Shown here piece by piece: positions 16,134-25,136 of a stretch of 64,000 nucleotides of DNA. Source of the stretch: Eubacteriales bacterium. Lineage in GTDB: Bacteria; Bacillota; Clostridia; Saccharofermentanales; DTU023. A model generated the notes under the pieces. The model was not told the DNA's origin. It ran no database searches and was given only the letters and a program-made list of their open reading frames with translations. The stretch's first letter is position 1. Every line of letters starts with the position of its first letter. The translations under genes were made by a program, and so were the position numbers. The stretch lies in NCBI GenBank assembly GCA_030532065.1, contig JAUNLW010000001.1:176132-240131 (forward strand). The letters run 5' to 3'.

Positions 16134-17079
16134 CACTTACCACGTACCCGTCTTATTGACGGAATGCTTGACCCAACTCGCGATCAAGCCAGACGGTATC
16201 TATTTGGACGGTACCTTGGGTGGTGGTGGCCATTCTCAAAAGATCTTAGAGCAGCTGGGAACAGATGGCCGACTTATTTGCCTGGATCGTGACCAGATGG
16301 CTATTGAAGCCGCTAAAGCACGTTTAGCTGAGACGAAAAGTGCTGCCCGTTATGATCTGGTCCAATCAGATTTTGCTAACTATGACCAAGCACTTGAGAA
16401 ATTGGGAGTTGAGCAATTAGATGGCGTACTCCTAGACCTTGGTGTATCTTCCGCGCAACTGGATATCGGAGCGAGAGGTTTTTCCTACATGGAAGATGGC
16501 CCTCTGGATATGCGAATGGACCAAAGCCGAGGTAAAACCGCTCAGGATCTGGTAAATCAGGCCAGTGAAGAGGAACTGGCGGATATTCTTTGGAAGTATG
16601 GCGAAGAACGTTATTCCAGAAGAATTGCCGCCGGTATTGTGGCAGCAAGGGAGAAAAGACCCATCAGTATGACTCATGAGCTGGTAGAAATCATAACAGC
16701 TTCCATGCCTGGCAAGGCGCTCAGAGAAAAACAGCATCCAGCCAAGCGGAGCTTTCAAGCCTTACGGATTGCCGTCAACGATGAGCTGGGCCAGTTAGAG
16801 GGTTTTTTAGATAAGATCCCAGATTATATGGCTGAGGGGGGAAGGATACTAATCATCAGCTTTCATTCTTTGGAAGATCGTTTGGTAAAGCACGCCATGC
16901 GTACTTGGGAGCAGCCTTGTACCTGTCCATCGGATTTGCCCCGATGTGTTTGTGGCAAAAAAAGTTTAGGACAGGCAAAACCCCGCAAGTCAATTGTGGC
17001 AACTGAAGAAGAAGTAAAAGAAAATCCACGTTCTAGAAGCGCGCGTTTACGAGTTTTCGTGGTTAACAGAGAAAGATAA
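16117..17079 (+). CDS. rsmH: 16S rRNA (cytosine(1402)-N4)-methyltransferase RsmH
   Basis: A 320-residue SAM-dependent methyltransferase. SAM motif I is DGTLGGGGHSQKIL; further family motifs are LDLGVSSAQLD and IISFHSLEDRLVKH, and the C-terminal cysteine pair region CTCPSDLPRCVCGKKS is typical. It methylates C1402 in the ribosomal P site. The frame also has a TTG one codon upstream; ATG 16117 is chosen. The start lies within mraZ, so translation is probably coupled. Confidence 0.95.
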   Translation: MSKDCSTYHVPVLLTECLTQLAIKPDGIYLDGTLGGGGHSQKILEQLGTDGRLICLDRDQMAIEAAKARLAETKSAARYDLVQSDFANYDQALEKLGVEQLDGVLLDLGVSSAQLDIGARGFSYMEDGPLDMRMDQSRGKTAQDLVNQASEEELADILWKYGEERYSRRIAAGIVAAREKRPISMTHELVEIITASMPGKALREKQHPAKRSFQALRIAVNDELGQLEGFLDKIPDYMAEGGRILIISFHSLEDRLVKHAMRTWEQPCTCPSDLPRCVCGKKSLGQAKPRKSIVATEEEVKENPRSRSARLRVFVVNRER

Positions 17080-17109
17080 ATAGATTTTGAGAGAGGAGGC
17101 AAGTGAGAG

Positions 17110-17760
17110 TTGAATAATACACCCAGATCATTAATAAGCAACCATGGACATGAGCGTCAGGCTTCTGGTATGCATAATTCCTGGCCGCAAGCACTGTCTG
17201 ATCTCAGGACTCAAGGAAATCTGGCTTATGAAACGGTAGCCTGGCCTCCCCAGGAAGTTCCTGACTATCAGGAAGCATATGAGCGCCAACGCGCTTTGGC
17301 TAAACGAGAAGCTGACCGCCAGCGCCAATTAGCTGAGGCTCAGAAACGGTTGGCATTAGAACGTCGTCAGAAGATCCGCCGGGTTTTAGGCTGTTTGGTT
17401 ATTGTTTCTCTTGTCTTCGGTGGTCTCATGACCCGCCAGGCAAAGATTTATGAGCAAAACTTCAGTAATACTGCTATGCGCAGACAGATTGAAGAACAGA
17501 AAGAAGATAACAGCGAGCTGCAGAACCGTTTGCTCAGCAAAAGCGAAAATTCTTATATCGAAAAAGAAGCTCTGCGGCTATTTGGATTAAGGCGTCCCTC
17601 ACAAATGCAGAGGGTGGTTGTGGACTTACCTCCCAGTGACAATTTGATTTTTTACGAGCATAAAGGGACCAAAACAGATAGTGAACAAAGTATTAGTAAC
17701 AATTACCAGGTGTTGGAAGCATATATGAAAGCCTTTGGTATCGCTCCCGACGATAGATAA
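17110..17760 (+). CDS. ftsL: FtsL/DivIC-type division protein
   Basis: A 216-residue bitopic protein: a long cytoplasmic N-terminus rich in Gln/Arg/Ala helices (residues about 50-92), one membrane segment (about 94-112, VLGCLVIVSLVFGGLM), then an extracytoplasmic coiled coil (RRQIEEQKEDNSELQNRLLS) ending in the short conserved patch EALRLFGLRRPSQMQRVVV. This is the architecture of FtsL/DivIC septum initiators that recruit FtsW and the division PBP. Identity rests on topology and position between rsmH and the division PBP, since sequence is poorly conserved. TTG start with GGAGGC upstream. Confidence 0.85.
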   Translation: MNNTPRSLISNHGHERQASGMHNSWPQALSDLRTQGNLAYETVAWPPQEVPDYQEAYERQRALAKREADRQRQLAEAQKRLALERRQKIRRVLGCLVIVSLVFGGLMTRQAKIYEQNFSNTAMRRQIEEQKEDNSELQNRLLSKSENSYIEKEALRLFGLRRPSQMQRVVVDLPPSDNLIFYEHKGTKTDSEQSISNNYQVLEAYMKAFGIAPDDR

Positions 17761-17798
17761 AATAGACAACATTACAAGATGACGTCAGGTATATAACA

Positions 17799-20039
17799 GT
17801 GGCTAAGCGAACAAAGAAGATGAGATCAAGACAAAAGTACAACATCAGGGCAATACAGATTACTGTGGCCCTTGTTTTTGTTTTTGCCATAATCTTGGTA
17901 GGTGCTTTGTTTAAGATCCAGGTACTAGACCATGCCAAGACTTCTATTTTGGCTTCTGATCAGTATTATTCAACGCAGATGGACCCGGCACGACGTGGCT
18001 CAATCTACGACCGCAATGGTATAAAACTGGCCTCTACCAGTTTTGTTTATCGTGTTGGTATTACACCCAAACATGTCTATTCTCGCAGTAAGGCAGCTTC
18101 CCCCTCACAGATTGAGGAAAAATTTGCCGACATTCTGGATATCCCTCTGGCTGACGTACAGTCTGCCATGGGAAAAGTTGAGTCTTCATACGAACAATTA
18201 GCTAAAAATGTACCGGAAGAGCAAGGTAAACAACTGGAAGCCTATTTGCAGGAGAATGCGGTAGGCGGCGTTCGCTTAGATAAAGAACCTAAACGCTATT
18301 ATCTCAACGGCAATCTGGCCAGTCAGGTCCTGGGTTTTGCTTCTTACGATGAGGGAGAGATTCATGGCCGTCTGGGGATGGAGCTGGCTTACGACTCTAT
18401 TCTGTCCGGCTCGGCAGGATTTGACTATGCCGCCCGTGACAATTACTTAAGTCATGGCTATTTACCTTACGGCGTCCGACGTGATAAGGCTAAAGCGGAT
18501 GGACTGGAGATAGTTTCTACGCTTGATTTAAATATTCAAGATATCCTCCAGGAAGATCTGGAAAGCGCGATCAAAGCTTATGACGCAGTAGAAAACGGCA
18601 TGGGCATCGTGATGAATCCGTACAACGGAGAAATCCTGGCTATGGCTTCCTATCCATATTTTGAAAGCTCGGATCCTACCGGCCCGCCTTCGGGTGTTTC
18701 TGCCAAAGACTGGGATCAGGCGAATGAAACTACTATCCAATGGCTGCAGGAGAACGCCTGGAAAAACAAAAATATTTCCAGCCTTTACGAAGCAGGCTCG
18801 ACTATGAAAACACTCACTGCCGCTATGGGCATGGAAGAGAATGTCACTTCCGAAGATAAGGTCTATAACGATGACACCATCCAGGTTCTGGACGCTGAGA
18901 TTTCCTGCTATGGAGGTGGTCATGGTTATGAAACCATGGAGATGGGCTTTTGGAACTCCTGCAACCCGATTTTTGTACAGGTTGCCCTGGAATTAGGCGT
19001 AGACACTTTCTACCAGTACATCCGAGATTTTGGCTTTTACGAGCCAACTGGTTTGGGTATGCCCGGCGAGACCAACTGCATTTTCCATACCAACCCGTCC
19101 ATCCTGGACATGTCCAATCTGAGTTTTGGTGAGTCCTCGGGCGTTACGACCATGCACTTGATGAAGGCTTTCGGTGCCCTAGTAAATGGTGGTAAACTTA
19201 TCACTCCTACTCTGGTAAAAGAAATCAGAACTCAGGACGGACAAATTGTTGAAAGCCATACGCCAGAAGTGACCAGGCGTGTTATCTCGCCTTCCACTTC
19301 AGCCAGAGTACGTAAGCTGATGCAGGGTATGGTGGAGCACAGTCAAGGCTATACTAACGCCTGGGGTTACAACATCGGTGGCAAAACATCAACGTCTACA
19401 GATGAGTTGGAAGGCCAGATTACTATTTCTTTTATGGCCGCTGCACCTATAGAACATCCTGAAGTCTTGGTTATGATCGTCTTGCAAAAACCCAGTAATC
19501 CGGAACTGGGTGGTACGGAAGCACAAATTGTAACCATGAATACCTGCTCCCGTATCCTGGACTATCTCAATGTAGATCGCGCTTATTCAGACACCGATAT
19601 TTATAAGTTTGGTAAGTCGATCGCCACGCCAAATCTAATTGGCTATAAAGTAACGGATGCCGCCCAGTCTTTGACTTTCCAACAAATATCGGTCAAAGCG
19701 ATGGGGGAGAACACCCAGGGCGATTCTAAGATCAAGTCTCAGTTCCCGGCAGAAGGAACATTGATCTATCCCGGCTCCAATATCTTTGTCTTTAGCAAAG
19801 TGCCGGATACGACCTTCATCACAATGCCGGACTTCAGCCAGATGAACTATAACGAGATCATCAATACCTGCAATCGCTTGGGCCTTACACCGAATTTTCA
19901 AGGCCCTCTGGACGGCAATTGCGTAAGTCAGCGTCTCATATCCGGTGAGTTGGCGGAAGGCTCTAGTGGCCTGGTGGGAGAAAGCGTCAGCTTCGGTTCT
20001 GTAGTAGAAGTTACTATGGCACTTGACACCGCCGGCTAA
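17799..20039 (+). CDS. Division class B penicillin-binding protein (FtsI/SpoVD type) with PASTA domains
   Basis: A 746-residue transpeptidase that cross-links septal peptidoglycan. It has a short cytoplasmic N-terminus, one membrane anchor (about residues 24-44), the PBP dimerisation domain, and a transpeptidase domain with SxxK at S334-K337 (GSTMK) and SxN at S387-N389 (SCN). The third motif, normally KTG, reads KTS at residues 529-531 (GGKTSTST). Two PASTA domains follow (about 607-665 and 670-744). A GTG start follows AGGT. The neighbours ftsL and murF fit the dcw order; murE, usually next, is absent. SpoVD versus housekeeping FtsI cannot be separated, but no sporulation genes are nearby. 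Confidence 0.92.
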   Translation: MAKRTKKMRSRQKYNIRAIQITVALVFVFAIILVGALFKIQVLDHAKTSILASDQYYSTQMDPARRGSIYDRNGIKLASTSFVYRVGITPKHVYSRSKAASPSQIEEKFADILDIPLADVQSAMGKVESSYEQLAKNVPEEQGKQLEAYLQENAVGGVRLDKEPKRYYLNGNLASQVLGFASYDEGEIHGRLGMELAYDSILSGSAGFDYAARDNYLSHGYLPYGVRRDKAKADGLEIVSTLDLNIQDILQEDLESAIKAYDAVENGMGIVMNPYNGEILAMASYPYFESSDPTGPPSGVSAKDWDQANETTIQWLQENAWKNKNISSLYEAGSTMKTLTAAMGMEENVTSEDKVYNDDTIQVLDAEISCYGGGHGYETMEMGFWNSCNPIFVQVALELGVDTFYQYIRDFGFYEPTGLGMPGETNCIFHTNPSILDMSNLSFGESSGVTTMHLMKAFGALVNGGKLITPTLVKEIRTQDGQIVESHTPEVTRRVISPSTSARVRKLMQGMVEHSQGYTNAWGYNIGGKTSTSTDELEGQITISFMAAAPIEHPEVLVMIVLQKPSNPELGGTEAQIVTMNTCSRILDYLNVDRAYSDTDIYKFGKSIATPNLIGYKVTDAAQSLTFQQISVKAMGENTQGDSKIKSQFPAEGTLIYPGSNIFVFSKVPDTTFITMPDFSQMNYNEIINTCNRLGLTPNFQGPLDGNCVSQRLISGELAEGSSGLVGESVSFGSVVEVTMALDTAG

Positions 20040-20069
20040 TGAGGCACTATTACACGAGGAGGAGCGGAA

Positions 20070-21548
20070 ATGGCAAGATTTATACCAGCACAGATAAAGG
20101 CTTGGACGGGTGGAGAGCTGCTTCAGACGGACCTTAGCCGAGAAAATATAGAAAATTTCTACCGGGGTATTTCCACAGATACTCGAGATCTTCGGCCGGG
20201 CGAGTTATTTTTAGCCTTGCGTGGAGATAACTTTGACGGACATGACTTTGTTCAACAGGCGATCAAACTAGGGGCTGCCTGCCTGGTCGTAGAAAAGCAT
20301 TCAAATATCGGACAGCAGTTTTATCATCACTTTGACCGCAAGAGCTCTTTGCCTGACGTTCTGCTGGTCGATGATAGTTTGGTTGCATATGGTCAAATTG
20401 CCGCCGGTTACCGTCAAACGCTTCTGGCCAGTGTTATTGCCATAACCGGCAGTGTCGGTAAAACCACTACGCGTCGTATGGTAAGCGAAGTAATCTCACG
20501 TCAGGTCTGTACCCATGAGACGGTTAAGAACCAAAACAACCTGATTGGTGTCCCCTTGACCATTCTGGAAGCCAGTGATGACGATGACGTGATCGTGGCT
20601 GAGCTGGGCGTAGATCGACCGGGTGAAATCAAACGCCTGAGCGAGATTTCCAGGCCAGATATTGCTATTCTTACCAGCATAGGCTACAGCCATGCGGCCT
20701 ATTTGGGTAGTAGAGAAAATATTCTTAAAGAGAAGACCGATATTATTTACGGTATGAAACCTAACGGACTGATTTTGATCAATGGTCAAGATGATGCCTT
20801 GCGTAACTGGGCAGCAGAGACTGAAACCGGTCTTTTCATCTGGTCAATCACTAATGAGCCACCTCAAGAAGATCGCTATGACAGGCTACCCTGTTTCTGG
20901 GCAGAGAACGTAGTATTAACTCAACACTCCACCAGTTTTGAAGCACACACCGACTTAGACCCCACTCAAGTCCTGCAGGTTACTATCCCGGCACCGGGTA
21001 AATACTTGGTTCGCGCGGCTCTCTTTGCCCTGGCATCGGCCTACGCCTTAGGACTGGACATGCAGCAGGCGGCTCTGGATTGTGGTCAGTTCCACAACAC
21101 CGGTAATCGTCAGAACATCATTGAGGTGGGTGATTTACTGCTGGTTGATGACTCTTATAATGCTTCACCTGAATCAGTTATTTCCGGTCTTGAAACCTTG
21201 GAATTGTTGGGTGAAACCCGTGAGCGCACTGTGGCCTGCCTGGCCGGTATACGTGAGCTCGGTAAGTACACAGAAGAGTTGCATCGTCATATTGCTGATT
21301 GGCTAGTAGAACATCCGGTGGATCAGCTCTTCCTGGTTGGTCCGGAAATGTCTTACCTGGCACAGGGTTTACGCGAAGCGGGAAGTGAGATCCCCTTCAG
21401 CATCTATGAGCGTACGGATGATCTTATCCAAGATCTTGAAGGACAGCTACGCGCAGGGGACATTATCCTGCTCAAAGGCTCACGCTTCTACCAGATGGAG
21501 AAGGTCCATATCGCCTTGTCTGAAGGTACGATCCGCCTGGTTAAATAA
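20070..21548 (+). CDS. murF: UDP-N-acetylmuramoyl-tripeptide--D-alanyl-D-alanine ligase
   Basis: A 492-residue Mur ligase that adds D-Ala-D-Ala to the UDP-MurNAc-tripeptide in the cytoplasm. The N-terminal substrate domain contains GISTDTRDLRPGELFLALRG, the ATP-binding P-loop is ITGSVGKTTTRRMV, and the C-terminal motif LVDDSYNASPESVISGLETL is specific to MurF rather than MurE. Start ATG follows GAGGAGGAG. It pairs functionally with ddl at 33246. Confidence 0.94.
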   Translation: MARFIPAQIKAWTGGELLQTDLSRENIENFYRGISTDTRDLRPGELFLALRGDNFDGHDFVQQAIKLGAACLVVEKHSNIGQQFYHHFDRKSSLPDVLLVDDSLVAYGQIAAGYRQTLLASVIAITGSVGKTTTRRMVSEVISRQVCTHETVKNQNNLIGVPLTILEASDDDDVIVAELGVDRPGEIKRLSEISRPDIAILTSIGYSHAAYLGSRENILKEKTDIIYGMKPNGLILINGQDDALRNWAAETETGLFIWSITNEPPQEDRYDRLPCFWAENVVLTQHSTSFEAHTDLDPTQVLQVTIPAPGKYLVRAALFALASAYALGLDMQQAALDCGQFHNTGNRQNIIEVGDLLLVDDSYNASPESVISGLETLELLGETRERTVACLAGIRELGKYTEELHRHIADWLVEHPVDQLFLVGPEMSYLAQGLREAGSEIPFSIYERTDDLIQDLEGQLRAGDIILLKGSRFYQMEKVHIALSEGTIRLVK

Positions 21549-21565
21549 AAGGGAGGACGCTTGCC

Positions 21566-22546
21566 ATGCAACAAGTTTTGGTCCTATGTTTGATGACCTT
21601 TGGTTTCAGCCTGGTAGTTGGTTATTGGTTATTACCGCGCATTAAAGCCTGGGGCCATGGCCAACAAGTAAGGGAAGATGGTCCCAAGAGTCACTTATCT
21701 AAGAGTGGCACACCTACCTTTGGTGGTCTTTTCTTTCTCTTGCCGATGGCGGCAGTTTGGATTTTGCGCTTTATCGCGCAAGGCCAGTTTGATGCCTTTC
21801 AGGTTATCTTCCTCTTGGTATTTGCCTATGCTCTGGTGGGATTTTGGGATGACTATACCAAGGTCATGATCAACAAGGCCGGCATCTCAGTCAAGCAAAA
21901 AGCCTTAAGCCTGGGCTTGATTACTCTGACCTTCGCTTATTATTTTGTTTATGGTCGTGGAGTAGATCCAGTTTACATTCGCTTGTTTGCTGGTAACCAG
22001 GTGACTATTAGCGGAGCTTACCGCCTGCTGTACCTGGTCTTTATCATCCTCTACCTGTTCTTTATTTCTAATTCTGTAAATCTATCTGACGGTATTGACG
22101 GACTCTGTTCCAGCCTTATGCTGGTCGCGACCCTAACTTTCGCGCCGGTCCTATATAAACTTGCAGGAACTGAGGGTTTACCGCTGATAGCTGTAATCTT
22201 GGTCTTAGCTGGTGGCGCGGGGGCTTTTCTCGTCTTTAATCACCATCCGGCAAAAGTTTTCATGGGAGACACGGGCTCTCTTGCCTTAGGCGTAGGACTG
22301 GCAGCGGTTGCGCTCTGGGCCGGCATACCTTGGATTATGCTCTTAACTGGTCTGGTTTTTGTAGTAGAAGGCTTATCGTCTCTCTTGCAAGTGGCATACT
22401 TCAAGGCGACCCACGGCAAGCGCATCTTCCGTATGGCTCCCTTGCATCACCACTTTGAGTTGGGCGGCTGGAGTGAGAACAAAATCGTGATTTGCTTTAG
22501 CCTGGTTGGCCTGGTGGCTGGCCTTATGGCTTTGCTCTTGGTCTAG
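21566..22546 (+). CDS. mraY: Phospho-N-acetylmuramoyl-pentapeptide-transferase
   Basis: A 326-residue polytopic membrane enzyme that forms lipid I from UDP-MurNAc-pentapeptide and undecaprenyl phosphate. The signatures are KSGTPTFGGLFFLLP, GFWDDYTKV (metal-binding aspartates), NLSDGIDGL, VFMGDTGSLALG and PLHHHFEL. It follows murF by 17 nt; normally murD would come next, but here ftsW does. Confidence 0.96.
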   Translation: MQQVLVLCLMTFGFSLVVGYWLLPRIKAWGHGQQVREDGPKSHLSKSGTPTFGGLFFLLPMAAVWILRFIAQGQFDAFQVIFLLVFAYALVGFWDDYTKVMINKAGISVKQKALSLGLITLTFAYYFVYGRGVDPVYIRLFAGNQVTISGAYRLLYLVFIILYLFFISNSVNLSDGIDGLCSSLMLVATLTFAPVLYKLAGTEGLPLIAVILVLAGGAGAFLVFNHHPAKVFMGDTGSLALGVGLAAVALWAGIPWIMLLTGLVFVVEGLSSLLQVAYFKATHGKRIFRMAPLHHHFELGGWSENKIVICFSLVGLVAGLMALLLV

Positions 22547-22568
22547 GAGTGTTTTAGGGAGTTGTACT

Positions 22569-23984
22569 GTGCCGGTAAGTGATCTAGGAAAAGCAAAAAA
22601 AATCAAGGCTCAGGATGAGGCCAAACAACGCGAGCGCCGAGAGGATATGGCCTTCTTACGCAGTGAGTTGGAAAACTACAACCGAGTAAATCTGCCCATG
22701 TTGCTCCTGGTTTTTGCCATGCTCAGCTATGGCCTGATCATGCTGTTTTCGGCAAGTCTCTCGTCTGCTTACGCAGAATGGGGCGATCCCATGTATTACG
22801 TTAAGCGCCAGTTCTTCTTTACTCTAATTGGCCTGATCTTGGTGTTTGTCATGCTGCGCATTCCCATCCGTTTTTTCAACCGGCCAGTGTTTACGGCAGC
22901 AGTCTATGGCGCAGGTACGATCTTGCTGCTTCTTGTTAGATTGAAGGGTGTGCAAGGTGACTACGGCGCCATGCGGTGGCTCTCACTTGGACCGATCCAA
23001 TTCCAACCATCGGAGCTTTGCAAGATAGCTGCTATCTATGTATTGGCCAGTTATTTCCCTTATGTTGAGAAGGCCCAAAGGCAGGGACGCTGGATTGAAG
23101 ATGATTCCAGGCAGCAGTTGATCACGGACGGTCGTCTTTACATTGTCTATCCAGCTGTTGCCATGGGAGTTTGGCTGGTACTTATTCTGATTCAACCACA
23201 CTTTTCCGGCGCTTTTATTCTGTTCCTGGTTACTGCCAGTATTTTCTGGGTCGCCAAGATACCGGGCAAAGTGTGGTTGTCCGGCCTGGCGCAACTCTTG
23301 CCGATACTTTTGATTCTGGCGATTTTGCTCTTTGCGATCTTCCCACTATTGACTAAGGGCCAAAGCTTTTTCGACTTCCTGAGTAAGCGTTTTGCTCACG
23401 TGTTTTCCCGCCTGAATACCTTTAATAATCCGGAAGAAGCCAGTGAAGACAGCCTGCACCAGGTGGTCCAGTCACGCTATGCTCTGGGCTCCGGCGGCTG
23501 GACTGGGAAAGGCTTGGGTATGGGACAACAGAAGTCCGGCTTCCTGCCTATGGTATATAACGACTTCATTCTTCCTTCAATCGGAGAAGAACTGGGTTTC
23601 TTAGGTAGTGTTTCTATCATTGCGCTGTTTGTAGTTTTCTTCTTGATTGGGGTTAGTATCTGCACTAGCTGTAACAGTAAATTTACCGTTATTCTCTCTT
23701 GGGGCTGTACGTTGTTAATTACCTTACAGGCACTTCTCAACATTGCGGTAGCGGCGGAGGTAATTCCTCCAACTGGCATTTCACTGCCTTTCTTCAGTTA
23801 CGGTGGCTCATCGCAGATTTTCTTCTTATTAGCTGTGGGCTTTATACTTTCCTGTTCTAAAACCGGCCAAAAAGCTGATAAAAATTTGCAGTATATCTTG
23901 CTCGAACAAAGGTCCTACGATCGTTCCAACGCCGCTAAGCGACCGAACTCGTCCGAGCCGAGAAAAACACCCTTGGGTTATTAG
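22569..23984 (+). CDS. ftsW: FtsW/SpoVE-type SEDS peptidoglycan glycosyltransferase
   Basis: A 471-residue SEDS protein with a 35-residue charged cytoplasmic N-terminus (KAKKIKAQDEAKQRERRED) before the first membrane segment. Diagnostic stretches are FQPSELCKIAAIYVLA, GWTGKGLGMGQQKSG, LPSIGEELGFLGS and LPFFSYGGSSQIFFLLAVG. It polymerises lipid II at the septum with the division PBP. The open frame reaches back to 22506 inside mraY, but GTG 22569 is preferred because AGGGAG lies 7 nt upstream of it. A catalytic glycosyltransferase function is family knowledge. Confidence 0.92.
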   Translation: MPVSDLGKAKKIKAQDEAKQRERREDMAFLRSELENYNRVNLPMLLLVFAMLSYGLIMLFSASLSSAYAEWGDPMYYVKRQFFFTLIGLILVFVMLRIPIRFFNRPVFTAAVYGAGTILLLLVRLKGVQGDYGAMRWLSLGPIQFQPSELCKIAAIYVLASYFPYVEKAQRQGRWIEDDSRQQLITDGRLYIVYPAVAMGVWLVLILIQPHFSGAFILFLVTASIFWVAKIPGKVWLSGLAQLLPILLILAILLFAIFPLLTKGQSFFDFLSKRFAHVFSRLNTFNNPEEASEDSLHQVVQSRYALGSGGWTGKGLGMGQQKSGFLPMVYNDFILPSIGEELGFLGSVSIIALFVVFFLIGVSICTSCNSKFTVILSWGCTLLITLQALLNIAVAAEVIPPTGISLPFFSYGGSSQIFFLLAVGFILSCSKTGQKADKNLQYILLEQRSYDRSNAAKRPNSSEPRKTPLGY

Positions 23985-23987
23985 ACT

Positions 23988-25130
23988 ATGGCCGCACGGC
24001 AAGAACACACAAGTGGCACTTACTTTTTCGCGGGTGGCGGTACTGCTGGTCACGTAAATCCTGCCCTGGCGGTTGCTGGTGCTTTAAGAGAGTTAGACCC
24101 TCAAGCTCAGATTAAGTTTTTGGTTACGGCAGAAGGACTGGAAAAGGATTTAGTCTGCGAAGCGGGTTATGAATCCTTGGAAATTAAGGCGGCGCCTTTA
24201 AGCAAAAAACCTAAAGACTGGCCTACTTTTATTAATCGTAACTGGCACGGCTTTCGCAAGGCGAAGCAGGCTTTAGCCGAAGCCAACGCTAAGGTGGCTC
24301 TGGGCACAGGGGGATTTGTTTCTGTTCCCCTGATTGTAGCGGCCAGCAGGTCGGGTGTACCCAGCATTCTGCATGAACAAAATGCGCTCCCTGGTAAAAG
24401 TAATCGTTTTCTGGCTCGTTATAGCGATGAAGTCGCTTTGAGCTTTCCTGGTACAGAAAAATATTTTAAAGCGCGTCCAGGTCTGGAATTTAGTTTTACC
24501 GGTAACCCGGTAAAACCTGCCTTCTATAATAATGATCGAGCAACAGCGCGTACACAGCTCGGCATTGATCAAGATCAGCTTCTGATCGTAGGGGTGGGAG
24601 GTAGCTTGGGTGCCAAATCGCTTAATGAAGCTGTTCAAGGTCTGGCATCCTGCCCGCAATGGTCGCGCTTTTTGGCCGAGCATCCTAACGTAAAAATCGT
24701 GCTCAGTGCCGGCAAGGTCAATAAGCGCTTTATTCAAGCAGAGTTATCTTGCCCGCAGATAGAAATTTATGACTATCTGGACACCGGCCTCTGGTTGCCG
24801 GCCGCCGACCTCCTGGTAGGTAGAGCAAGTGGTGGTTTCCTGGCTGAAGCTGCGGTAGTTGGCCGCCCATCTATCCTGGTGCCTTTCCCTCAGGCGGCCA
24901 ATGATCATCAAAGCTACAACGCCAAAGTTTTTGTGGAGCAAGGCGCGTCAATTTTGCTAACGGATCGGGAACTAAATTCGGACTTGTTGCTAGGGACTCT
25001 ATCAGAACTGCTCTCAGATCCGGAGCGCCTAGAGAAAATGGGGCAAGAGGCCGCCAGTCTTGGTAGAAAAGACGCTGCCATGGCAATCGCCAAATTAATA
25101 TTAAAACTTGCCGATAAAAAGAGGGGTTAA
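23988..25130 (+). CDS. murG: UDP-N-acetylglucosamine--MurNAc-pentapeptide lipid transferase
   Basis: A 380-residue GT-B glycosyltransferase on the inner membrane face that makes lipid II. It shows FAGGGTAGHVNPALAVA (glycine-rich loop), HEQNALPGKSNRFLARY, VGGSLGAKSLNE and VGRASGGFLAEAAVVGRPSI, and PFPQAANDHQSYNA for donor binding. It begins 3 nt after the ftsW stop, indicating coupling. Confidence 0.95.
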   Translation: MAARQEHTSGTYFFAGGGTAGHVNPALAVAGALRELDPQAQIKFLVTAEGLEKDLVCEAGYESLEIKAAPLSKKPKDWPTFINRNWHGFRKAKQALAEANAKVALGTGGFVSVPLIVAASRSGVPSILHEQNALPGKSNRFLARYSDEVALSFPGTEKYFKARPGLEFSFTGNPVKPAFYNNDRATARTQLGIDQDQLLIVGVGGSLGAKSLNEAVQGLASCPQWSRFLAEHPNVKIVLSAGKVNKRFIQAELSCPQIEIYDYLDTGLWLPAADLLVGRASGGFLAEAAVVGRPSILVPFPQAANDHQSYNAKVFVEQGASILLTDRELNSDLLLGTLSELLSDPERLEKMGQEAASLGRKDAAMAIAKLILKLADKKRG

Positions 25131-25136
25131 GCCGTT

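Noticed and set aside
22506..22568. Longer N-terminus for FtsW starting inside mraY
   Set aside because: No ribosome binding site there; GTG 22569 has AGGGAG at proper distance.
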